Source: an uncultured Bacilli bacterium (GTDB lineage: Bacteria > Bacillota_I > Bacilli_A > RF39 > UBA660). From it: a DNA stretch of 64,000 nt. The notes below the pieces were generated by a model. That model did no database searches and had not been told where the DNA came from. It saw only the letters and a program-made list of their open reading frames with translations. Shown here one piece after another: positions 1-7,811 of this stretch (position 1 is the first letter of the stretch; every line of letters begins with the position of its first letter). The stretch is from positions 1 through 64,000 of the forward strand of contig CAKOHI010000004.1 in assembly GCA_934085585.1 (NCBI GenBank), read 5' to 3'. A program made the translations under genes and the position numbers.

Positions 1-24
1 AAAAAAACTAACATTTCTGTTAGT
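1..24 (-). terminator. Intrinsic terminator after tRNA-Leu
   Basis: Read on the minus strand, a 7-bp stem (7-13 with 18-24, 4-nt loop) is followed by seven T. It lies downstream of the minus-strand tRNA-Leu. A second weak hairpin (36-41 with 52-57) lies between it and the tRNA. Confidence 0.75.
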
Positions 25-70
25 AATTTATTACTCTCGAATTTATAAAAGTTCGAGTTTCCTATCAATC

Positions 71-157
71 TGGTGCCTGTATCCGGACTTGAACCGGAAC
101 TCCACTAGTGAAAATAGATTTTGAGTCTATCGCGTCTACCAATTCCGCCATACAGGC
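71..157 (-). tRNA. tRNA-Leu (CAA)
   Basis: The reverse complement folds as a class II tRNA with a long variable arm. The acceptor strands GCCTGTA/TACAGGC pair, the D loop has TTGGTAGA, the T loop GTTCAAGTC, and CCA is encoded at 71-73. The anticodon loop reads CTCAAAA, giving anticodon CAA, which decodes the Leu codon UUG. Confidence 0.95.
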
Positions 158-205
158 AAGTACATATTGATTATAACATATATTTATTATAAATGGTATA
201 TTTTT

Positions 206-234
206 TTGACATGTTTGTAGCAGTATGTTAAAAT
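206..234 (+). promoter_or_regulatory. SigA promoter of the NADAR gene
   Basis: TTGACA (206-211), a 17-bp spacer, and TAAAAT (229-234) preceded by TG. It sits about 50 bp upstream of the ATG at 283. Confidence 0.75.
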
Positions 235-282
235 ACTAGTAATTTAGAGAAGTATTTTTGTAAAGAGAAAGGATAAATTATT

Positions 283-903
283 ATGTCAAAATACAAAAAA
301 GAATTAAGAGAGTTTAAAGAATTTAAAAAGAGTTATAAATTTGAACAATTAAAAATAGTTGAAAAAAATAACGTTTATAAGTGTGATGGAATAGTTATTA
401 AAGATGAAAATGGTATTGTTGGAGAAAGTGATAAATGGGTAAATGTTGGTTATTCTTTAAGAGGAATGTATCCCAAATTATTATCAAATTTATTTCCTTA
501 TAAATTTAAGTTTAAAGGTTATACATTAAATTCAATAGAATGTTTTTTTCAAGGAATAAAATTTAAAGATAAAAGATTGCAAAAAAAACTATTTAAATAT
601 AGCGGAAAAGAAGCATTAGTTTTACAAGAAGCAACAAACTATAATTGGAAAGAAACTGGTATTGTTTATTGGAGAGGTAAAGAAGTAAAAAGAGATTCAA
701 AAGAATATGATGATATTATTGATGAATTATATATAAGTGCTATTCAAAATGAATTTTATAGAAATGCCATAAAAAATTGTAAATTGCCAATGGTTCATAT
801 GATCGGGGAAAATTCCAAAAATGAAACTGTATTTACAAGATATGAATTTGAATATATGTTAAATTGTTTACATGCTTTTTTAACAAAATATGAAACTAAA
901 TAA
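283..903 (+). CDS. NADAR-domain protein
   Basis: 206 aa, single domain preceded by a Lys-rich N-terminus of about 50 residues. From residue about 66 it shows the NADAR/YbiA pattern: LSNLFP, then a strand with GYTLNSIECFFQGIKF, a conserved Trp about 30 residues on, WRGKEV, and a C-terminal helix FYRNAI followed by PMVHMIG. YbiA-type proteins are N-glycosidases acting on riboflavin-pathway intermediates, and other NADAR proteins hydrolyse ADP-ribosylated substrates; some sit in phage-conflict loci. Here it is a single gene with its own promoter, between tRNA-Leu and hisS, with no defence neighbours. The specific substrate cannot be told from sequence. Confidence 0.7.
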   Translation: MSKYKKELREFKEFKKSYKFEQLKIVEKNNVYKCDGIVIKDENGIVGESDKWVNVGYSLRGMYPKLLSNLFPYKFKFKGYTLNSIECFFQGIKFKDKRLQKKLFKYSGKEALVLQEATNYNWKETGIVYWRGKEVKRDSKEYDDIIDELYISAIQNEFYRNAIKNCKLPMVHMIGENSKNETVFTRYEFEYMLNCLHAFLTKYETK

Positions 904-934
904 TAAATCTTATTTAAAAAAGAACAACTAGTTT

Positions 935-963
935 TTGACAAATGTATATAGCCATGTTAAAAT
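935..963 (+). promoter_or_regulatory. SigA promoter of the hisS leader
   Basis: TTGACA (935-940), 17-bp spacer, TAAAAT (958-963). Transcription would start near 970, about 20 nt before the leader peptide ATG. Confidence 0.8.
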
Positions 964-989
964 ATAATTGATTTGAAAGGGCGGTTATT

Positions 990-1055
990 ATGACGAAATT
1001 AGTAGCAATATTAATTCATTATCATAAAATTATGCACTTGGGGTTGCGACATTAA
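990..1055 (+). CDS. His-rich leader peptide of hisS
   Basis: A 21-codon ORF reading MTKLVAILIHYHKIMHLGLRH, with His at residues 10, 12, 16 and 21. A Shine-Dalgarno-like AAAGGGCGG lies just upstream. Four His in 21 codons directly before a terminator and hisS is the pattern of a ribosome-mediated attenuation leader. If ribosomes stall at the His codons (1017-1025), the segment 1034-1040 stays free for an alternative hairpin. If they reach the stop codon, that segment is covered. Confidence 0.8.
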   Translation: MTKLVAILIHYHKIMHLGLRH

Positions 1056-1092
1056 AGGTTGTTACAAGTGCTTATTGGAGTGCTTGTTTTTT
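1034..1092 (+). promoter_or_regulatory. Transcription attenuator of hisS
   Basis: Two mutually exclusive hairpins. The terminator pairs 1064-1072 with 1079-1087 (9 bp including two G-U, 6-nt loop) and is followed by five T. The antiterminator pairs GCACTTG (1034-1040) with CAAGTGC (1065-1071), using the same 5' arm as the terminator. The antiterminator strand lies within the CAC-TTG codons of the leader peptide, so ribosome position would choose the fold. This is inferred from sequence only. Confidence 0.75.
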
Positions 1093-1114
1093 AATATAAG
1101 GAAGGAATTAAAAT

Positions 1115-2407
1115 ATGAAGATACAAAATGTAAAAGGCGGTTATGATTTTTTACCTAAAGAACAAAAAATTAGAAATTATATAAATGAAATTTTAAAAAC
1201 TACATTTGAAGAATTTGGATATCCACCAATTGAAACTCCGATACTTTGTTATCTTGATATGCTTGTTGATAAGTATGATGAAAATAATGATTTATTAAAG
1301 GAAATATATAAATTAACTGATCAAGGGGATCGTAAGTTAGGTCTTAGATATGATTTAACTGTGCCATTTGCTAAGTTTATTGCTTTAAATAAAAATAATA
1401 TTAGTTTTCCATTTAAAAGATATGAGATTGCTAAAGTTTTTAGGGATGGTCCAGTTAAAGTTGGTAGAGATAGAGAATTTACTCAATGTGATGCTGATGT
1501 TGTAGGTATTTCTGGACAGTTAGTTGAAGCAGAATTATTAAGTTTATATATTACAGCTTTTAAAAGATTAGATATTGATATACTTATTAAGTATAATAAT
1601 AGAAATTTAATGCGTGGTTTAATAAGTGAAGTTGGTATTGAAGATAGTAAAATAAGTAGTGTTATTACTATAATTGATAAGATGAATAAAATAACTGAAG
1701 CAGAACTTATTAAGTATTTAGTAGATTTAGGTATAGAAGAAACTAAAGTAAATGGTTTACTGTTAATGTTTAAGATGGATTTGGAAAGTATTAAGAGTAA
1801 GTTTGCAGATAGTAGTAATGAAGTATTAAAAACTGGTATTATGGAAATTGATAGTTTAAGTAATTATATTGAAAAGTTAGGGTATAATGATAAATGTATT
1901 CTTGATTTAACACTTGCTCGTGGTCAAGATTATTATACTGGCAATGTATTTGAAGTGTACGATAAAAGTGGTGTTGTTACAAGTTCTATCGGTGGTGGTG
2001 GAAGATATGATAACATGATTGGTGAATATATTAATGATGGAGAAGTATATCCTGCCGTGGGTATTAGTTTTGGTTTAACATCAATTTTTGAAATATTAAA
2101 AACTAGAGAGAAATTTAATAAAAATAATAGTATAGAAGTATTTATTATTCCAATGGGTGTTAAGATTGAAGCTTTGGATTTAGCTAATAAACTAAGAGAT
2201 ATGGGAATAAATGTGGAAATTGAAATGAAAGATAGAAAATTAAAAAGAAGTCTTGATTTTGCAAATAGAGAAAATATTCCATATGTAATAATTCTTGGTG
2301 AAGATGAAATAAATAATAAAAGGTTTGTATTAAAAGATATGTTTAAAAGTAATAATATTGATGTTAGTATGGATAATTTAGATGTAATAAAGGATTATTT
2401 AAAATAA
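1115..2407 (+). CDS. hisS: Histidyl-tRNA synthetase
   Basis: 430 aa, class II synthetase that charges tRNA-His. It shows KGGYDFLP at residues 7-14, RYDLTVP at 78-84, motif 2 around FRDG...GRDREFTQCD at 109-126, the His-A signature LARGQDYYTG at about 266-275, and motif 3 SIGGGGRYD at about 291-299. A C-terminal anticodon-binding domain follows from about residue 340. Length is normal. The ATG is preceded by AAGGAAGG. Expression is probably set by the His leader peptide and attenuator upstream rather than by a T-box. The stop overlaps the next start by one base. Confidence 0.97.
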   Translation: MKIQNVKGGYDFLPKEQKIRNYINEILKTTFEEFGYPPIETPILCYLDMLVDKYDENNDLLKEIYKLTDQGDRKLGLRYDLTVPFAKFIALNKNNISFPFKRYEIAKVFRDGPVKVGRDREFTQCDADVVGISGQLVEAELLSLYITAFKRLDIDILIKYNNRNLMRGLISEVGIEDSKISSVITIIDKMNKITEAELIKYLVDLGIEETKVNGLLLMFKMDLESIKSKFADSSNEVLKTGIMEIDSLSNYIEKLGYNDKCILDLTLARGQDYYTGNVFEVYDKSGVVTSSIGGGGRYDNMIGEYINDGEVYPAVGISFGLTSIFEILKTREKFNKNNSIEVFIIPMGVKIEALDLANKLRDMGINVEIEMKDRKLKRSLDFANRENIPYVIILGEDEINNKRFVLKDMFKSNNIDVSMDNLDVIKDYLK

Positions 2408-2985
2408 TGGCTAGTTCAGCAATGCATTTAGCTGTTGCTAAAAAATATTATGAAAAAAATAATATATCTAATTATGACGATTTTATAGCTGGTAGTTTAT
2501 ATCCTGACGCTATAGATGATAAAAATCAAGCTCATTTTACAGAAAGTAATCGAGGAAATAATAATGTTAGTTATTTACAAAGTAAAGTTAATTTATATTC
2601 ATTTTTAAAAGAAAGAAAAGAATTAGATGATTTTGAATTAGGATGGTTTCTTCATTTAGTAACTGATTATTTGTTTTTTGATGAATGTTTTAGTAAAGAA
2701 TATTTATTAGAAAATTGTTATGAAAGATTTCGAGAAGATTTGTATTTTGCTTATAATTGTTTAGGTAAATATGTCTCAGATAAATATAATATAACTAAAA
2801 ATGATTATAAAAGTTATCCAAGTGAATATTATCCTGGTTTTGAATATAAAGATTGTATTTTATCAAAAGAATTGATAGATGAATTTATTGAAAGGGTTAG
2901 TTCAATAGATATAAATGAATATATTAAGTTGATTAAATCTAATAAAGTAAATATAAAACCTTATAGAGTTGTTGAAAATAAATGA
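2407..2985 (+). CDS. Zinc-dependent phospholipase C-like protein
   Basis: 192 aa, starting on the last base of the hisS stop codon and so translationally coupled. It has the spaced His/Asp pattern of the zinc-dependent phospholipase C / S1-P1-like fold: His7 in MHLAVA, Asp34 in SLYPDA, His43, and His83 with Asp87 in LGWFLHLVTDY. These could form a metal site. No signal peptide or membrane segment, so probably cytoplasmic. The true substrate is unknown. A terminator folds over the stop codon. Confidence 0.5.
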   Translation: MASSAMHLAVAKKYYEKNNISNYDDFIAGSLYPDAIDDKNQAHFTESNRGNNNVSYLQSKVNLYSFLKERKELDDFELGWFLHLVTDYLFFDECFSKEYLLENCYERFREDLYFAYNCLGKYVSDKYNITKNDYKSYPSEYYPGFEYKDCILSKELIDEFIERVSSIDINEYIKLIKSNKVNIKPYRVVENK

Positions 2986-3012
2986 TAATTTTTCAACAAC
3001 TCTTTTATTTTT
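2965..3012 (+). terminator. Terminator of the hisS operon
   Basis: A 14-bp perfect stem (2965-2978 with 2990-3003) followed by a T-rich tail. The stop codon of the upstream gene lies in its loop. Confidence 0.85.
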
Positions 3013-3053
3013 CTAAAAAATTTGTTAAAATTATATTAGGATGGTGAATATAA

Positions 3054-3557
3054 ATGGAAGTAAAAAAGAGAATAGATTATTTATCTTGGGATGAATATTT
3101 TATGGGAATTGCAAAACTTTCTGCATTAAGGAGTAAAGATCCATCAACTCAAGTTGGAGCTTGTATAGTAAGTAATGATAATAGAATTTTATCAATTGGA
3201 TATAATGGGGCGCCGAATGGGTTTAATGATGATTCATTTCCTTGGGATAGAGAAGGGAATGCTCTAGATACTAAATATATGTATGTTTGTCATGCAGAGT
3301 TAAATGCGATTCTTAATTTCAGAGGTAATAAAAGAGATTTAGAAGGTTCTAAAATATATGTAGCATTATTTCCATGTAATGAATGTGCTAAAGCAATTAT
3401 TCAATCAGGTATTAAAGAAGTAATTTATTTAAGTGATAAATATCATGATCAAGATAATATGATATCATCTAGAAGATTATTTGATGAATGTGGTGTAAGA
3501 TACCATGAGTTTAAAGCAAGTGAAACAACAAAAATAGAAATTGAATTAGATAAATAG
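3054..3557 (+). CDS. dCMP deaminase (ComEB family)
   Basis: 167 aa. Deaminates dCMP to dUMP, feeding thymidylate synthesis. The zinc site is visible as CHAELNAI (His80, Glu82) and PCNEC (Cys108, Cys111). STQVGACIV and SIGYNGAP are typical of the family. Full length for the family. The ATG follows GGATGGTGA. A predicted sortase gene follows about 20-50 bp later on the same strand. Confidence 0.92.
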   Translation: MEVKKRIDYLSWDEYFMGIAKLSALRSKDPSTQVGACIVSNDNRILSIGYNGAPNGFNDDSFPWDREGNALDTKYMYVCHAELNAILNFRGNKRDLEGSKIYVALFPCNECAKAIIQSGIKEVIYLSDKYHDQDNMISSRRLFDECGVRYHEFKASETTKIEIELDK

Positions 3558-3609
3558 AAATGAGGGATATCTTATAAAAGATAATCGTGAGAAAAAGACA
3601 AAAAAAAGA

Positions 3610-4431
3610 TTGATATTAAAAAAGAAATTTATTGTTATATTCTTGATTCTATTTTTGGGTTTAGGTATGTTTTCAAGTATAAAAATTATTTTGTGGAGTT
3701 TGGACGCTCAAAAAACTGAAAAGCAAATTGATGAAATAAATAAAAATGTTGTAGTTGAAGAAGTAGTTGATTCAAATAAAACAGAAATTATAAATCCTCC
3801 GCAGGAAGTGGAAGAAGAAAATCCTTATTGGGATTATATTAAGATGAATTTAATTAATGTTGATTTTAAAAATTTGAAAAATATAAATAGTGATACGGTG
3901 GGGTGGATTCAAGTTAATAGCACGAATATAAATTATCCCTTTGTACAAACTAATGATAATACATATTATTTAAAAAAAGACTTTAATAAAAAATATAATT
4001 CTGCGGGTTGGGTTTTTATGGATTATAGAAATAATATTGATAATTTTAATAAAAATACAATTCTTTATGCTCATGGAAGAATTGATGGAACAATGTTTGG
4101 CTCTTTAAAAAATATTACAAAAAGTGATTGGAATAAAAAAATAGAGAATCATGTTGTTAGATTATCTACGGAATATGAAAATACTTTATGGCAAGTATTT
4201 AGTGTATATATAATACCTGAAACGAGCGATTATTTAGAGATAGACTTTAATAGTGATGAAAAATATATTGATTTTTTAGAAATGTTAAAAAATAGAAGTG
4301 AATATAAATTTAATGTTTTATTAAATAAAGATGATAAGATACTTACTTTGTCTACATGTTATAATGATAATGAAAGAGTAGTACTACATGCAAAATTAAT
4401 TAAAATGGAGGTTAGAAATGGAAATAATTGA
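3610..4431 (+). CDS. Class B sortase-like transpeptidase
   Basis: About 273 aa with an N-terminal signal anchor (residues about 7-30) and an extracellular sortase domain from about 90. The catalytic triad is visible: His155 in YAHG, Cys250 in TLSTCY and Arg256. The long insert between His and Cys resembles SrtB. The TTG at 3610 has no Shine-Dalgarno. The frame is open further upstream, and GAGGG (3562-3566) lies 7 nt before an in-frame ATA at 3574, so a rare ATA start adding a Lys/Arg-rich 12-residue cap is possible. No clear sortase substrate was found in the window. It overlaps the aldolase start by 14 bp. Confidence 0.85.
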   Translation: MILKKKFIVIFLILFLGLGMFSSIKIILWSLDAQKTEKQIDEINKNVVVEEVVDSNKTEIINPPQEVEEENPYWDYIKMNLINVDFKNLKNINSDTVGWIQVNSTNINYPFVQTNDNTYYLKKDFNKKYNSAGWVFMDYRNNIDNFNKNTILYAHGRIDGTMFGSLKNITKSDWNKKIENHVVRLSTEYENTLWQVFSVYIIPETSDYLEIDFNSDEKYIDFLEMLKNRSEYKFNVLLNKDDKILTLSTCYNDNERVVLHAKLIKMEVRNGNN

Positions 4432-5305
4432 TATGTTAAGTAATAAGAAAGGGTTTATAGCTGCACTTGATCAAAGTGGTGGTAGTAGTAAAAAAACGTT
4501 AGCTAATTATGGAATAAAAGAAGAATTAATTACAAGTGATGATGTTATGTTTGATTATATTCATAATATGCGTTCTAGAATTATTGCAAGTGATGCTTTT
4601 AATGAAAAAAGAATTTTAGGGGTAATCCTTTTTAAAAATACAATGGAAAGAGAAATTGATGGAATAAATACTGTTAAATATTTAAGTAATAAAGGTATAC
4701 CAACATTTTTAAAAATAGATGTTGGACTTGAAGATGTTGATGGTGGAGTTCAGTTATTAAAAGATATTCCTAATTTAGAAGAATCTTTAGAAAATGCTAA
4801 AACTTATGGCATTATAGGTACTAAAATGAGAAGTGTTATAAAAGAGTATAATGAATATGGAATAAAAAAAGTTATTGAACAACAATTTAATTTAGCAAAG
4901 GTTATTATGGCTCATGGATTAATTCCAATTATTGAACCTGAAGTAGATATTCATGCTAATAATAAAAAGCAAATTGAAACTTTTATGAGAAATGAAATTT
5001 TGAAGCATTTAGATAAAACAAAAAGAGAAGATTATTTAATGTTTAAGTTTACTTTACCGGAAATACCTAATTTTTATAATGAATTGTTAAGACATAAAAA
5101 TGTTTTAAGAATTGTAGCTTTATCTGGTGGATATGAAAGAGATCTTGCTTGTTCTAAATTGAAACAAAATAAAAAAATGATAGCTTCTTTCTCAAGAGCA
5201 TTACTTGAAGGATTAAATGTTGATATGAGTGATGAAGAATTTAATGGTGTTTTAGATAAAACAATTGAAGAAATATATGAGGCATCAGTAAAAAAGGAAA
5301 AATAG
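4418..5305 (+). CDS. fda: Class I fructose-bisphosphate aldolase
   Basis: 295 aa, the short bacterial class I (Schiff-base) aldolase that splits fructose 1,6-bisphosphate into triose phosphates in glycolysis. The diagnostic N-terminus GFIAALDQSGGS is at residues 12-23. FLKIDVG, IGTKMRS, EPEVDI and the C-terminal phosphate-binding IASFSRALLEGL are all present. The start overlaps the sortase gene, with GGAGG just upstream. A bidirectional-looking hairpin terminates the operon. Confidence 0.93.
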   Translation: MEIIDMLSNKKGFIAALDQSGGSSKKTLANYGIKEELITSDDVMFDYIHNMRSRIIASDAFNEKRILGVILFKNTMEREIDGINTVKYLSNKGIPTFLKIDVGLEDVDGGVQLLKDIPNLEESLENAKTYGIIGTKMRSVIKEYNEYGIKKVIEQQFNLAKVIMAHGLIPIIEPEVDIHANNKKQIETFMRNEILKHLDKTKREDYLMFKFTLPEIPNFYNELLRHKNVLRIVALSGGYERDLACSKLKQNKKMIASFSRALLEGLNVDMSDEEFNGVLDKTIEEIYEASVKKEK

Positions 5306-5326
5306 TTCAAAAACGAACTATTTTTT
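5301..5326 (+). terminator. Terminator after the aldolase gene
   Basis: Stem AATAGTTC (5301-5308) with GAACTATT (5315-5322), followed by four more T. It overlaps the aldolase stop. From here to 5495 I see only AT-rich sequence. Confidence 0.85.
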
Positions 5327-5495
5327 CATAATTGATTTTTTATATGGAATCCTTGTATCTGTTCTATATAAAATATAATCTATACTGGTATTATAAAAGA
5401 AGCAAAAAAAAATAATATTGACTTATATAGAGAAAATTGATTTAAAAAGGTATATATTTTTTGTCTTTTTTGGTATAATTAAATGGGGTAGTTAA

Positions 5496-6560
5496 ATGGA
5501 AAAAAATATTGTAAAAATACTTGATACATTAAATAATAGTGGATATCAGGCATATTTAGTTGGTGGCTTTGTTAGAGATTATCTTTTAGGGATAAACTCT
5601 TTTGATGTTGATATTGCAACTGATGCTTTACCTAAAGATATACATAATATTTTTAATAGCAATAAAAGTAATTATGGTAGTGTAAATATAAAGATAGATA
5701 AGTATAATGTTGATATAACTACATTTAGAAAAGATTTGAATTATGTTAAACGTAAACCAAGTACGGTTATATATATAGATAATTTAGAAGAAGATTTAAA
5801 AAGAAGAGATTTTACTATAAATGCTATATGTATGGATAAAAATGAAAAGATAATAGATCCTTTGGATGGATGTAGTGATGTAAGAAAAAAAATTATTAAA
5901 ATTATTGGTGATATTGATTTAAAATTACAAGAAGACCCTTTGAGAATCATGAGAGCAATAAGGTTTGCTTGTGTATTAGATTTTAATATTGAAGAAAAAT
6001 TATATGAAAAGATTAAGGAATATAATTATTTAGTTAATGATTTGTCAAAAGAAAGAATAAAAAGTGAACTTGAAAAAATATTGTTAAGTAAAAATTATAT
6101 GAAAGGTTTAAAAATACTTGATGAGGTTGGAATAAGTGATATTTTAGGTATAAAATATAATGATATAAATTATGTAGATGATTTATTGGGTATGTGGGCA
6201 CAGATAGAAGTTTTGAATATACCATTTACAAATGTTGAAAAAGAGAATATAATAAAAATTACCGAGATATTAAATAATAATAAAATTAATAATGAGGTTT
6301 TGTATAAATATGGGTTATATGTTTCTACGATTGCAGGTAAAATTTTAAATATTAGTGTAAAAGAAATAAATAAAATGTATAAAAAATTACCCATTAAGTC
6401 TAAAGATGATATTGATATAACTGGTAAAGAGATTATGGAATTAGTTGGTTGTGGAAAAATTATTGGTAAGACTTATGTAGATATAGAAAATGAGATAATA
6501 AATAATAGGCTTAATAATAAAAAAAGTGATATAATAGAATATATAAAAAGAAGGAAGTGA
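5496..6560 (+). CDS. cca: CCA tRNA nucleotidyltransferase
   Basis: 354 aa. Adds or repairs the 3' CCA of tRNAs. Class II nucleotidyltransferase motifs are YLVGGFVRDYLLG (about 20-32), FDVDIAT with the metal-binding Asp pair, RRDFTINAI, and DPLRIMRAIRFAC of the neck helix. The C-terminal HD-like tail is shorter than in Bacillus Cca. The ATG is preceded by GGGGT. It leads a cca-dnaD-nth operon with overlapping or touching genes. Confidence 0.93.
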   Translation: MEKNIVKILDTLNNSGYQAYLVGGFVRDYLLGINSFDVDIATDALPKDIHNIFNSNKSNYGSVNIKIDKYNVDITTFRKDLNYVKRKPSTVIYIDNLEEDLKRRDFTINAICMDKNEKIIDPLDGCSDVRKKIIKIIGDIDLKLQEDPLRIMRAIRFACVLDFNIEEKLYEKIKEYNYLVNDLSKERIKSELEKILLSKNYMKGLKILDEVGISDILGIKYNDINYVDDLLGMWAQIEVLNIPFTNVEKENIIKITEILNNNKINNEVLYKYGLYVSTIAGKILNISVKEINKMYKKLPIKSKDDIDITGKEIMELVGCGKIIGKTYVDIENEIINNRLNNKKSDIIEYIKRRK

Positions 6561-6565
6561 AAAAT

Positions 6566-7189
6566 ATGTTTAAAGATAATAAAAAATTAGTAGCAGAAAC
6601 AATATTTATTAAAGAAGCACTAAAATTTAATTTATCTTTAAATGAATTTTTACTTTTACTTTATTTTGATAATTCTTTTGATTTGATATTTGATATGAAG
6701 GTTATTGCTAAAACATTAAACATGAAAGAAGAAGATGTGCTTTCTTCATATGGATCTTTGATGGCTAAAAAATTAATTAAAGTTAATGTTGAAAAAGATG
6801 GTTTTGGTAAAGTTAGAGAAAAGGTTTCTTTGGATAATTTTTATAATGAAATAAAAAGTGATTATAAAATAAAAGAAACTGAAAGTATTAAGACTGATAT
6901 TTATTCAGTATTTGAAAAAGAATTTGGAAGAACTTTATCTAATATGGATTATGAAATAATTAATGCTTGGATTGATAATGGTTTTAGTGAAGACCTTATT
7001 ATAGCAGCTTTAAAAGAAGCTGTTTATAATGGAGCTTCTAGTTTAAGATATATTGATAAAGTATTATATGAATGGAATAGAAAAGGAATTAAAAAGCCAG
7101 AAGATATAAAGAAATCTATGGAAAGTGAACCAGAGATGCCTTTGTATGAATCTAGTATTATGAATTTTGATTGGTTAAATGAAAAGTAG
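6566..7189 (+). CDS. dnaD: DnaD replication initiation protein
   Basis: 207 aa. Primosome component that remodels DnaA-bound origin DNA with DnaB and DnaI. Residues 1-100 form the winged-helix DDBH1 domain; about 120-195 form DDBH2 with the signature around FEKEFGRTLSNMDYEIINAW and YIDKVLYEW. I place the start at ATG 6566, 8 nt after AAGGAAG, rather than the GTG at 6557, which is too close to that Shine-Dalgarno. dnaB and dnaI are also in this window, so the Bacilli helicase-loading set is complete. Confidence 0.9.
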   Translation: MFKDNKKLVAETIFIKEALKFNLSLNEFLLLLYFDNSFDLIFDMKVIAKTLNMKEEDVLSSYGSLMAKKLIKVNVEKDGFGKVREKVSLDNFYNEIKSDYKIKETESIKTDIYSVFEKEFGRTLSNMDYEIINAWIDNGFSEDLIIAALKEAVYNGASSLRYIDKVLYEWNRKGIKKPEDIKKSMESEPEMPLYESSIMNFDWLNEK

Positions 7190-7799
7190 TGAAGTATTAA
7201 ATAAATTAGATAAAGTTGTTCCAAATCCTAAATGTGAATTATTGTTTAATAGAGATTATGAATTATTAATTGCTACGGTATTATCTGCTCAATCAACTGA
7301 TAAAAGAGTCAATATTGTTACTAAAGAATTGTTTTCAAAATATGATATTTTTTCTTTAGCTAATGCAAATGTTGGTGATATTGAAAAAATTATTAGAACT
7401 GTTGGTACTTTTAAAAGAAAAGCAGTTTATATAATTGAAATTGCTAAAAAGTTAGTTAGAGATTATAATGGAATTGTTCCAAATAATAGAGAATATCTTG
7501 AATCTTTGCCAGGTGTTGGAAGAAAAACTTGTAATGTGGTTTTATCAAATATATATAATGTTCCAGCTATTGCTGTTGATACTCACGTTGCTCGTGTATC
7601 AAAAAGACTAGGATTAACTAAAAGTGATGATGTGTTAGAAATAGAAAAAGATTTAATGAATTTTTTTCCTAAAGATAAATGGAGTAGAGTTCATCATCAA
7701 TTAGTTTTATTTGGAAGATATACTTGTAAAAGTAAAAATCCTTTGTGTATGATGTGTCCTTTTAATTGTAATGAAAAAGCTATTAGAGAAAAAATCTAA
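7179..7799 (+). CDS. nth: Endonuclease III
   Basis: 206 aa. DNA glycosylase/AP lyase of base excision repair for oxidised pyrimidines. The helix-hairpin-helix LPGVGRKTCNVV carries the catalytic Lys116, and VDTHVAR the catalytic Asp134. Four Cys near the C-terminus (183, 190, 193, 197) would hold a 4Fe-4S cluster, with the last spacing shorter than the usual five residues. It overlaps dnaD by 11 bp, as in the Bacillus dnaD-nth pair. Confidence 0.95.
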   Translation: MKSSEVLNKLDKVVPNPKCELLFNRDYELLIATVLSAQSTDKRVNIVTKELFSKYDIFSLANANVGDIEKIIRTVGTFKRKAVYIIEIAKKLVRDYNGIVPNNREYLESLPGVGRKTCNVVLSNIYNVPAIAVDTHVARVSKRLGLTKSDDVLEIEKDLMNFFPKDKWSRVHHQLVLFGRYTCKSKNPLCMMCPFNCNEKAIREKI

Positions 7800-7807
7800 T
7801 AGCTTTT
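7775..7807. terminator. Bidirectional terminator between nth and pbp1A
   Basis: A 13-bp stem (7775-7787 with 7795-7807) with A-rich 5' and T-rich 3' flanks. It includes the nth stop region and serves the two convergent operons. Confidence 0.85.
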
Positions 7808-7811
7808 AATA

